A DNA stretch of 14,793 bases from an uncultured Odoribacter sp. (GTDB lineage Bacteria > Bacteroidota > Bacteroidia > Bacteroidales > Marinifilaceae): positions 1 to 14,793 of the forward strand of contig CAJJNP010000070.1 in the NCBI GenBank assembly GCA_905193145.1. The letters are read 5' to 3'. Positions 1-7,449 of the stretch are shown piece by piece. The notes beneath the pieces are model-generated. The model was not told the DNA's origin. It searched no databases and saw only the letters and a program-made list of their open reading frames with translations. How positions within the stretch are numbered: position 1 is the stretch's first letter; the number at the start of each line of letters is the position of its first letter. The position numbers were made by a program, and so were the translations under genes.

Positions 1-1311
1 TATACCGCTTCCTGCTGCTGTAATAGGTCCTTGCAACCACTGACGATCTCCGGCATACACATATCTCAATGATTTCCACATATAACTACGATCCTGACTC
101 TCATTCATCTTTTTCTTATCAATCCCCAACAACATCAATATCCCTTTTTCCAGGTCATCTTCCACACATTTCCAATAAGCATCAGTCTTGGATGGTAGCA
201 TCCATTGTTTATCATCATTTTGATAAAGATGCTTCAACTGCCAACGTATTATTTTCTGATCATACGCTTGCAGTCCTATCACCAAACGTCCAAACAATAA
301 ATGCGCTGTAGCTGGATGTACCTCGCTTTCTATTGTTATTCCTTTTACATCATTCGCAAATACAACTCCGCACATATCCGTAGCATCCAACAAATCACAT
401 TTCCTTACCACTTGTATCCCCCTCTGCAAATCAAGAATCTTAGAAGCTTTAGCAATAACTTTCTCCAATATTTCAACCATATTATCCGGAATTTCCGGTC
501 CAATACAAATCTTCAAAGGTTTATCATCTGTAATATTCCAATGGATTCCTCTATCACATTTAACACATCCAAACGGATTAATTCCATAATCCAATGCCAC
601 CTGTGTTCTAAGTGGACTGTTTGGAAACATTACAATAGGCTTACAGACATCTCTCGGCAACAAACGCAAAACCACTGATATTTCTATCGGAACGACACCA
701 CTTTCAGGAACCATTTCCACCACACCCTGCTTAAGATTACTGATAACATAATGCCGAATCTTAAAACAAACTCCTTCATCATAAGGAGTTATATTTATTA
801 TTTCCGGCTTATCTGCATTTGAAAATCTCAAACTTCCGCTAAGGTCATACCATTCTCCTGCTTTATTTAGCCAATCCGTAACATCCACTAGAAAACCGTT
901 ACCGATACGACCGGCAACATTCCAAGCACTCTCAGGAATTTTCAATCCATCCAATTCAAGCACATTACCATTCGACAAGGCCGTATTCGTTAATTGTTCA
1001 ACCTTTGCTGCACTATACACATCCAATTTATCATCTTTATTGGCTTTTAATACAAAAACCCCTTTGGATTCCAATATTCTTCCTCGACAATTTTTCCCTT
1101 TATCTACTTGAGCAACAACAAGGAATTCTCGATCTAACATACTATGTTCAATCAAAACATATATCTTGCCATCAACCTCATATACGGGTAACATACCACC
1201 AACTACAGCATGTCGTTCAAATTTCTCATCTAGTGATAATATTTTATTTTGGGCAACACTAGAAAAAACACTCACCCAAAAAAACAAAACAGACAATATT
1301 TTCAAGCTCAT
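1..1311 (-). CDS. Zinc-metalloprotease paralogue (DUF5117/DUF4953-like) with lost zinc site, partial
   Basis: An open frame of 437 codons starts at ATG 1311 and leaves the window at base 1, so the C-terminus is missing. It begins with a Sec signal peptide (hydrophobic residues 4-18, likely cleavage near SSVAQ at 17-21) without a lipobox, suggesting a periplasmic protein. It aligns along its length with the metalloprotease encoded just upstream: VDVTDWLNKAG matches IDVTEWLHEG, RLLPRD matches NLLPCN, and IRWQL matches CRWYV. At the position of that protein's zinc motif HEVGHTLGLTH it reads KGILMLLGIDK (389-399), so both histidines of HEXXH, the catalytic glutamate and the third histidine are gone while the glycine remains. 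The Met-turn region is recognisable as SYMWKSLRYVYA around M411. A CVKC motif lies at 249-252. I infer a catalytically dead pseudoprotease, perhaps binding peptides or partnering the active enzyme. Family assignment rests on homology to the neighbour. The missing part could change the functional reading. Confidence 0.8.
   Translation of the reverse strand, partial: MSLKILSVLFFWVSVFSSVAQNKILSLDEKFERHAVVGGMLPVYEVDGKIYVLIEHSMLDREFLVVAQVDKGKNCRGRILESKGVFVLKANKDDKLDVYSAAKVEQLTNTALSNGNVLELDGLKIPESAWNVAGRIGNGFLVDVTDWLNKAGEWYDLSGSLRFSNADKPEIINITPYDEGVCFKIRHYVISNLKQGVVEMVPESGVVPIEISVVLRLLPRDVCKPIVMFPNSPLRTQVALDYGINPFGCVKCDRGIHWNITDDKPLKICIGPEIPDNMVEILEKVIAKASKILDLQRGIQVVRKCDLLDATDMCGVVFANDVKGITIESEVHPATAHLLFGRLVIGLQAYDQKIIRWQLKHLYQNDDKQWMLPSKTDAYWKCVEDDLEKGILMLLGIDKKKMNESQDRSYMWKSLRYVYAGDRQWLQGPITAAGSGI
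1308..1311 (-). other. ATGA stop-start overlap between two metalloprotease genes
   Basis: The TGA stop of the active metalloprotease (1310-1308) shares bases with the ATG start of the following paralogue (1311-1309). This overlap implies translational coupling and supports both the start chosen for the partial gene and co-expression of the two proteins. The sequence just before the start (GGGGCAGAG) is only a weak Shine-Dalgarno match, which is common in Bacteroidota. Confidence 0.85.
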
Positions 1312-3533
1312 CTCTGCCCCATTATTAAATTTATACTATTTCTCCAATTTTCCCAACAAACACCTTTATGCTTTTTCAAATCACTCTTCATTTTCCACAA
1401 ATTGCACCCTAATAGTGCAACCATTCCTGGATATTGCCGACTATTGTTTTTGATAAAATTTGCAACACAATCCGTGTAATGCCAAAGCAAAAATCGATCC
1501 CAAGTATTCGTCATATTTTTTTTAATCAAAATATTCCTGATATCATCAAGATATTCTTCCACTGAATAATTGCTAGTTCCGCTACGCACACTTTCATCTA
1601 CATATTTTATCCGACCGACTAAATCTGCAATCACTTTTTTCGCCCATTCTTCCCTCCATTTTAAAGGCAATCTGGTTTTTTCATCCAATACATACGTCAG
1701 TAAAAAAGATAAAGCCGCCTTCTGCTCCTTTTTTTCAACAGCAACAGATAACAACGTATCTACATTCCAACATTTTCGCCGTCCTCCTATATAAGTCAAT
1801 GCCTGATTTATGTATTCGGAATACTGGTCACGAACAGCTTGATTTCTATTATCATTCACAGACCAAGCACCACATCCCCATTTTTCCATATCGGGCTCAG
1901 TAATACCTAAAGTAGTAAGTCTTTTGATACCAAGCTCTGCTGTTTCCAATGAAACACGTCCTAAATCCTCAGCTTGTGCTTCAGGCATCACAACTGCAGC
2001 ATCCTGGAAACGATATCTACGCTCACTCTGTTTCTCTTTGAGCCATGTTGATAATTCTATTCGTTCGTCATTAAGAGATAAACCGGGGAAACAACGATAC
2101 CCCCATTCTATTGCCAAAGAATCGTAAGCTCCGATTTGGGGTATTCTATCATAAACAGACAGTCCATCTTCTCCTGTCACAGCATAATTAAGTCGCATAT
2201 AGTCCATTATTGAACTACCGTGACGATATTTTTTCATCAACGAAGAATCTTTCAACTCATGTGTATGATAAAGAGAACTACCATAAAAATTATGTGTCAG
2301 TCCTAACGTATGTCCAACCTCATGGGTCACAACCATCTCTAATAATTTACCGATGATATCATCTGATAAATTATCAGGTTCTTCACCTATTTGTGCAACA
2401 TACCACCGACACAACATATTGAAAACTGAATGAAATATCGCTACATGACAACTCAATATTTCACCAGTACGGAAATCGATAAAAGGACGTCCATAAGCAT
2501 TCTCCATAGGACCGGCTTTATAAACAATCCATGACAACGCTGCGTTATCCAAAACATATTCTGCTGAATCTGGAGCTACACGTCCCTCAATTGCATTTTT
2601 AAAACCAGCACGTTCAAATACCGCATTCCAATTATTGACCGCCTTTAATATATACGGCCACCATTTTCGAGGAAAGTTCCGGTCAATATACATAACAATA
2701 GGCTTACATGGTTCAACCAACTCTCCTCGATTATAACGCGCCGTATCGCAATCTGCAATCTCCAAGCGCCAACGTTTTATTACCTGTATCTTCTCCGCAC
2801 TCGTTTTATCAGTATCATCTAATGCCAGATAAGGAATAGCAAAAAAACCAACATTAGACGACGCCTGACGTACTCTCATCAAATTGCAAGGCAAAAGATT
2901 TAGGCAACAACCAATTTCCCATCGTGTTATTTCACCACCAGCAGAAGTTCCGGGCATAGGACCTGCTGCATCATACACTCGTTCCGAACGGACAATGACT
3001 CCATCTGGCAAACCAATAATATCAGTAACATTACTTTTTTGTTCCGCCCCAATACCCAACAAAAAGAAGAAAGGACGCAATCCCCACAATCGCCCCTCAT
3101 GCAACCATTCTGTAACATCAATCACCACAGAATGATTCTTGCGCTGTAATATTTTAAACTTTTGTAATCCTACCGGAGACACACTTTCTTTAAGCATTTC
3201 TTTCAAAGGATGTCTGTCATTTACAGACAAATAATCTCCCACTTGTTTGACAATAACGCAATCACCTTCTATTTCAAAACGAACAATGCTAGGACCGAAG
3301 CGATCTCCTGCATATCCAAACTTAGCATCCGCAGACTTCATCTTACGGTCAGCTCCTTTCAATATTGTAGTGGTCAAGCTCATATCACGCCCCATCATTT
3401 GTTCCGGAATAGCCCATAAAATACGGCCGTTTTCTTTATATGTCGTAAATAAACCCGGAATGACTTCCGCCTGTCCATATGACCACGTTTTCAAAAACAA
3501 TAATAAAACACAACAAATAATTTTCTGCAACAT
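1308..3533 (-). CDS. Zinc-dependent metalloprotease, DUF5117/DUF4953 family
   Basis: This 741-residue protein belongs to the Bacteroidota zinc-dependent metalloprotease group (DUF5118/DUF5117 N-terminal region, DUF4953 catalytic region). The zinc site HEVGHTLGLTH is intact at 404-414 (H404, E405, H408, H414), followed by NF as is typical of the family, and a metzincin-like Met-turn SIMDYM has M443. The first 20-22 residues are a Sec signal peptide ending near SYGQA. There is no lipobox and no evident type IX secretion C-terminal domain, so a periplasmic location is most likely. The N-terminal region (about 25-260) carries the beta-rich part with VIDVTEWLHEG. From memory, family members often run to about 800 residues or more, so this is on the short side. 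The gene follows the importer genes after a 68-base gap holding a hairpin, and overlaps the next gene by 4 bases. Likely role: hydrolysis of peptides or proteins delivered by the SusC/SusD importer. Substrate specificity cannot be read from the sequence. Confidence 0.9.
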   Translation of the reverse strand: MLQKIICCVLLLFLKTWSYGQAEVIPGLFTTYKENGRILWAIPEQMMGRDMSLTTTILKGADRKMKSADAKFGYAGDRFGPSIVRFEIEGDCVIVKQVGDYLSVNDRHPLKEMLKESVSPVGLQKFKILQRKNHSVVIDVTEWLHEGRLWGLRPFFFLLGIGAEQKSNVTDIIGLPDGVIVRSERVYDAAGPMPGTSAGGEITRWEIGCCLNLLPCNLMRVRQASSNVGFFAIPYLALDDTDKTSAEKIQVIKRWRLEIADCDTARYNRGELVEPCKPIVMYIDRNFPRKWWPYILKAVNNWNAVFERAGFKNAIEGRVAPDSAEYVLDNAALSWIVYKAGPMENAYGRPFIDFRTGEILSCHVAIFHSVFNMLCRWYVAQIGEEPDNLSDDIIGKLLEMVVTHEVGHTLGLTHNFYGSSLYHTHELKDSSLMKKYRHGSSIMDYMRLNYAVTGEDGLSVYDRIPQIGAYDSLAIEWGYRCFPGLSLNDERIELSTWLKEKQSERRYRFQDAAVVMPEAQAEDLGRVSLETAELGIKRLTTLGITEPDMEKWGCGAWSVNDNRNQAVRDQYSEYINQALTYIGGRRKCWNVDTLLSVAVEKKEQKAALSFLLTYVLDEKTRLPLKWREEWAKKVIADLVGRIKYVDESVRSGTSNYSVEEYLDDIRNILIKKNMTNTWDRFLLWHYTDCVANFIKNNSRQYPGMVALLGCNLWKMKSDLKKHKGVCWENWRNSINLIMGQR

Positions 3534-3550
3534 ACATTCTACTATAAAAA

Positions 3551-3579
3551 TATTCAGGGACCTAAAAGATCCCTGAATA
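3551..3579 (-). terminator. Hairpin with U-tract, probable attenuating terminator
   Basis: A perfect 10-base inverted repeat (TATTCAGGGA ... TCCCTGAATA) with a 9-base loop is followed on the minus strand by TTTTTATAG. It lies 22 bases after the stop of the PKD-like gene and ends 17 bases before the start of the metalloprotease gene. The shape is that of a rho-independent terminator, but the stem is AT-rich at its base and the T run is short. Because the protease genes follow on the same strand with no clear promoter between, partial read-through that lowers protease expression relative to the importer is the likeliest reading. It could instead be an RNA processing or stability element. Confidence 0.65.
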
Positions 3580-3601
3580 ACATAAACCTATTTATTCTAC
3601 A

Positions 3602-5263
3602 TCATCTAAAACCATAGACAAAATCAACAATTTTCTTAAAACCTTTAAATTCATAAGCAACTAATTCCTTCGCATCATCTTTTTTTACTTCACCAGCAGT
3701 TGTCAGTTTCATTTCTAAAACGCTACATTCTCCTGCCGGATATTCAAGCACAGCACCTAAATAACTGGTAAAATCAAATGGAATAGCTGGTGCATCATCA
3801 CCTCCCGACACATCCCAACGGTCTTCACGCTGACTGCGGAATTTTAGTTTTGTAATACGTACTGCAGGATCTGGATGTTCATAAATCAAATAAGAGCGAG
3901 GCGTTGAACGTGTTAAGTCTGCACGATAAATCTTATTACCGGCTGCATAATAAAACATTCTGTCATAATAAGCAGAAGTTGCTACTGGCAATTCGTCTTC
4001 CATATTTCCGGCTTCCGGAGTAAAATCCCAATAACCACTACAAATCGTCCCTTTCTTCACTCCCTGTATCATTTCCGGTGAAATTTCATAAACAGCAAGA
4101 CCGCTACCAGCCATCGCAATAGCCATTATCTTGGGAATCTCTCTGGAAGTTGTAGCTCCCATATAAATAATTTTATTATTTATATTATTGGGATTAAATT
4201 TATTAGGATAACCAGCTTGTTCTCCTATAGGCTCTAACATTGCTTTGTTTAAAGGACCATTTATATCATAATAACTCTCCATTCCTCCATTTATATAGCG
4301 GTTGATATTATAATTATTACCACCAATTTCAGCATTATAATATGATAGGAATCGTTTATTCTTTGAGTCATAAATTATATTAACACCCTCTGGAGATACA
4401 TCATAAGCCATAGAAGCAATCTCTGCATAATAATCACCGTCTGAAGCTTGCACAGGATAATAAACAGAAAAGCCGTCAGGTTTTGCATACCAAAACACTC
4501 CTCCATCAATAATACATTCTCCCTTACTATCCCCTTCTGCATATAGAGGAGCATAATTATTGTCTCCGGTCAATTTTTTATTCAATAGCAAACGGTTATA
4601 TGCATAACGTTCTGCTAAAGTCGCTCCGTCCAACATATAATTTTTCCCTCCTTCAGTAAAAATACCCAACAAAGTTTCATCGCTATTCAATTGTGTTGCA
4701 TCCTTTTTATGTAAATTATTGACAGATAAAAACAATGGTTTGCCAATTAAGGACCCACCAGTTTCTTTCATATAAATATCCTTCTCAACGACTCTTGATT
4801 CCCCTTCTCCATCCACACTTCCCAAGACAGCTTTACCACCATCATCCTGCAAAACAAACCAACAACGATTAAACGCAGTAACTAAATCAATAACCGTCTC
4901 TCCATAGGTCATAATATTTTGTTCATTGTCAGTAACTGACAAACGCAAAATAATATTACCTGAATTATAAGGATAAACCCATATCTTACACGTCGGTTCT
5001 GTTCCGCATTCTGTCCATGTTACTCCTCTAATATTCTTTTCCCACAAATAAGTAAGATTACTATTGTCCTTCTTATCCAACTGGGTAATCACAGCTGGGA
5101 TCTCAACTAAGATAGAATCTTTTTTAGGAATAGTAACACTTAAACTACGTGGCATTTCCACCAGCATGTCATTAATATCGTTATAATCATAATTACCCAA
5201 ATCATCATAACAGGCTATACTCAATACAGCCAACAAGACCCATACAAAATATCTTTTCATCAT
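3602..5263 (-). CDS. PKD-like family surface lipoprotein
   Basis: This 553-residue lipoprotein has a type II signal peptide with lipobox LSIAC (lipid cysteine C18), followed by the YDDLGNYDY stretch that is characteristic of PKD-like lipoproteins of SusCD loci; the acidic residues also fit a surface-export signal. Residues about 35-125 form an immunoglobulin/PKD-like domain (NLTYLWE, then LRLSVTDNEQNIMTYGETVI). The remaining 430 residues are beta-rich, with repeated short strands that could be a propeller-like fold, but I do not recognise a named domain. Two adjacent ATG codons are possible starts; the upstream one is used. It begins 12 bases after the DUF4843 gene. By position and family it is an accessory surface protein of the SusC/SusD transporter, probably binding substrate or capping the complex. 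No catalytic motif is seen. Confidence 0.85.
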   Translation of the reverse strand: MMKRYFVWVLLAVLSIACYDDLGNYDYNDINDMLVEMPRSLSVTIPKKDSILVEIPAVITQLDKKDNSNLTYLWEKNIRGVTWTECGTEPTCKIWVYPYNSGNIILRLSVTDNEQNIMTYGETVIDLVTAFNRCWFVLQDDGGKAVLGSVDGEGESRVVEKDIYMKETGGSLIGKPLFLSVNNLHKKDATQLNSDETLLGIFTEGGKNYMLDGATLAERYAYNRLLLNKKLTGDNNYAPLYAEGDSKGECIIDGGVFWYAKPDGFSVYYPVQASDGDYYAEIASMAYDVSPEGVNIIYDSKNKRFLSYYNAEIGGNNYNINRYINGGMESYYDINGPLNKAMLEPIGEQAGYPNKFNPNNINNKIIYMGATTSREIPKIMAIAMAGSGLAVYEISPEMIQGVKKGTICSGYWDFTPEAGNMEDELPVATSAYYDRMFYYAAGNKIYRADLTRSTPRSYLIYEHPDPAVRITKLKFRSQREDRWDVSGGDDAPAIPFDFTSYLGAVLEYPAGECSVLEMKLTTAGEVKKDDAKELVAYEFKGFKKIVDFVYGFR

Positions 5264-5275
5264 ACTCGTTTTTCA

Positions 5276-5938
5276 TTAATTATTTGGGAATACTATTTCA
5301 TTCTGATCTTTTTCATCATCCATCAAAGGAGGGTTGTCTTTCCGATACTCATCGTATGCTTTTCTTACCTGATCTCTTTCTTCTTTTGTCTGCTCTAGTT
5401 CTGCATAAACTTTATTAAAATGGTCTATCATAAAAACATACTTATTATTACTATAAATTCCCCATAAATTCTCATTCCAGCCAGATGGACGAATATTATA
5501 AGTCACAGTCACGCTACAATCCTGATTTTCCATACGACCAATTTGAAAATCATTGACAGAACTTTCAAAATCAAATGTTATTTTAAAAGTTTTCGAACCA
5601 CCTATACTAACAGGACGCGATACTTGCACCAATGCCACAACCGTTTCGGCCTCAGCTGTATATTTATAAAACGGTTCAAAATTTACTCCTTCTGTTTCTT
5701 CCTGCGTTTTCAAGACAAAATCAAAAGATTCCATTAATACATAGCCCAAACTACGAACCTTCACCTCCATGTTTTTTTCTTTCGTTTTATTTATGTAATC
5801 CTTATCATCAAAAACACAATTTGATTTTGTTTCTACAAACTCAATGCGAGGCTCTTCTCCATATACCTCGATATCATTTTGTTTACAGCCTATCATCACA
5901 GACCATAAAACCAATGCTACATATATCAATTTATTCAT
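5276..5938 (-). CDS. DUF4843 domain lipoprotein
   Basis: This 220-residue lipoprotein has a short type II signal peptide with lipobox VMIGC (lipid cysteine C18) followed by KQND. The body fits the DUF4843 family usually found right after susD: an early EPRIEF strand, beta-rich middle, and the C-terminal WGIYSNNKYVFM segment. The last 45 residues are highly charged (TKEERDQVRKAYDEYRK and a DDEKDQNE tail). The gene starts 6 bases after the susD-like stop and is followed 12 bases later by the PKD-like gene, so tight co-expression is expected. The family has no known enzyme activity; the likely role is an accessory outer-membrane lipoprotein of the importer. Family call is from sequence pattern and gene order. 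Confidence 0.85.
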   Translation of the reverse strand: MNKLIYVALVLWSVMIGCKQNDIEVYGEEPRIEFVETKSNCVFDDKDYINKTKEKNMEVKVRSLGYVLMESFDFVLKTQEETEGVNFEPFYKYTAEAETVVALVQVSRPVSIGGSKTFKITFDFESSVNDFQIGRMENQDCSVTVTYNIRPSGWNENLWGIYSNNKYVFMIDHFNKVYAELEQTKEERDQVRKAYDEYRKDNPPLMDDEKDQNEIVFPNN

Positions 5939-5944
5939 CGCTTT

Positions 5945-7444
5945 CTATTTTCCGGTTATACCAAATATATCCTCATTTTCAGGCAATGGGAATTGATATT
6001 TTTCCCTTACATCCTGCAAACTACAATTATCGAAAGTCTTATAATTATGACGCTTATAAAAATAAAACAACTGTCCTTCGCCGTAATATTCTTTTACATA
6101 TTCTCGCATTAAATCATTAATTCTCCGCGTATGCTCACTATCAAATCCTTCTCGATTATCCAATTCATCATATCCCTTTCCTCCATCCGTTGCATCACTG
6201 GAAGCAATTCCCCGTTTAAAACGCACCATATCCAATATCTCTGCACTACTCTGAGCATTTATATCACATTCTGCCATAATATAATACATTTCAGGAATAC
6301 GAATTAATGGCATAACATCCGCTCCTGAATAAGGCTGCGTTTCTTCAGGTAGCATATCAAATTCATAACCAGATTGATCATATTTCGACAACACCTTTCT
6401 CGTTTCTCCTGCTACAAGAGATAATTGGCGAAATGCAGCATTACCGGAACGGATATCAGTCGACCCACCAGAGGAATTTTCAAATAATTTATTGAAAACT
6501 TCTAATCCGACACTCATCACCATTGATGCACTTTGATTAACAAAATCCGCATCAACAATCTTTTCCATCTCATAAATATGTAAGCCAAAAATATGCTCAT
6601 CAAATAAAATACGATTTTGCGTAGTCAATGCTTCATTTAATGGGAATAATCTGCTTTCTATTACCTCATTGGCATAGGCATACGCTTTTGCTTTACTTTC
6701 TGCATCTCCTTTATAGCAATATACTCGCGCCAACATAGCCTTTACTGCCCAACGATTCATACGAAACTGACGTAACTCCAAAAAAGGGTCGGCATTTACA
6801 TCATGAATAAAAATATCCTGATCCACTTTCTGCAGAAGTGTGTCTGCCTGATGCAAGTCACTAAGACAAGCATCTACTACCTCAATCGCAGGTAACACCG
6901 GCGTAGGCTCACTACTAAATACTTTACGATAAGGGATTGATTTACCTTCAGGATTTTCAGCATATACAGGACCAAAAATACGCAACATATCAAAATGCAA
7001 AAAGGCACGCAAGCCTAATGCTTCTCCTTTCATTATCTCATAATAATTCGGAGTTGTAATCACACGTCTATTGGCATCCAAATAATATAGAAAATTATTT
7101 ATATTCGCAATAATATTGTAGACACCAGAGAAAAATTTATCTTTAGTAGCTTTATAAGTACCGTTATAATTGTAAATATCTTCCCAATTTGTTATATTAG
7201 GAGCATATTCATAACGTCCGGCAAGCATATCCATATAATTGTACGTCATTTCACGTCCATACAATTCAGGCGCTCCCATTTTTAAATAAAATCCGGTCAA
7301 TGCATCCTGAAAACCAAATTCCTCTGCAAATAAATCCTCCTCCGGCATTGACGTTTTCGGTTGGACATCCAGCCAGTCAGAACAACCAATCATACCCAAC
7401 ATGGCAAACAATAAACTGCCATATATAAATTTACCTATCTTCAT
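5945..7444 (-). CDS. SusD/RagB-like outer-membrane nutrient-binding lipoprotein
   Basis: This 499-residue protein is the substrate-binding lid of a SusC/SusD importer. It has a type II signal peptide with lipobox MIGC (C21) followed by SDWLDVQPKT, the usual SusD N-terminus. Typical SusD features follow: a helical TPR-like scaffold with GEALGLRAFLHFDMLRIFGP around 140-160, the VVDACLSDLHQAD segment near 195, YYIMAECDINAQ around 395, and a C-terminal REYVKEYYGEGQLFYFYKR segment. Length is normal for the family. The start codon lies 5 bases after the susC-like stop, so the two are almost certainly co-translated. The ligand cannot be read from the sequence; the surrounding peptidase genes argue for peptides rather than a glycan, as no glycoside hydrolase is present. 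Confidence 0.95.
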   Translation of the reverse strand: MKIGKFIYGSLLFAMLGMIGCSDWLDVQPKTSMPEEDLFAEEFGFQDALTGFYLKMGAPELYGREMTYNYMDMLAGRYEYAPNITNWEDIYNYNGTYKATKDKFFSGVYNIIANINNFLYYLDANRRVITTPNYYEIMKGEALGLRAFLHFDMLRIFGPVYAENPEGKSIPYRKVFSSEPTPVLPAIEVVDACLSDLHQADTLLQKVDQDIFIHDVNADPFLELRQFRMNRWAVKAMLARVYCYKGDAESKAKAYAYANEVIESRLFPLNEALTTQNRILFDEHIFGLHIYEMEKIVDADFVNQSASMVMSVGLEVFNKLFENSSGGSTDIRSGNAAFRQLSLVAGETRKVLSKYDQSGYEFDMLPEETQPYSGADVMPLIRIPEMYYIMAECDINAQSSAEILDMVRFKRGIASSDATDGGKGYDELDNREGFDSEHTRRINDLMREYVKEYYGEGQLFYFYKRHNYKTFDNCSLQDVREKYQFPLPENEDIFGITGK

Positions 7445-7449
7445 ATCTA

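Noticed and set aside
3580..3601. Possible Bacteroides -7 element (TAGGTTTA) before the hairpin as a promoter for the protease genes
   Set aside because: It misses the TAnnTTTG consensus at one position and the nearest TTTG upstream is about 27 bases away, well beyond the usual spacing of about 19-21.
5632..6120. A 162-codon plus-strand open frame spanning the DUF4843-susD junction
   Set aside because: Overlaps two strongly supported lipoprotein genes on the other strand and shows no family features.
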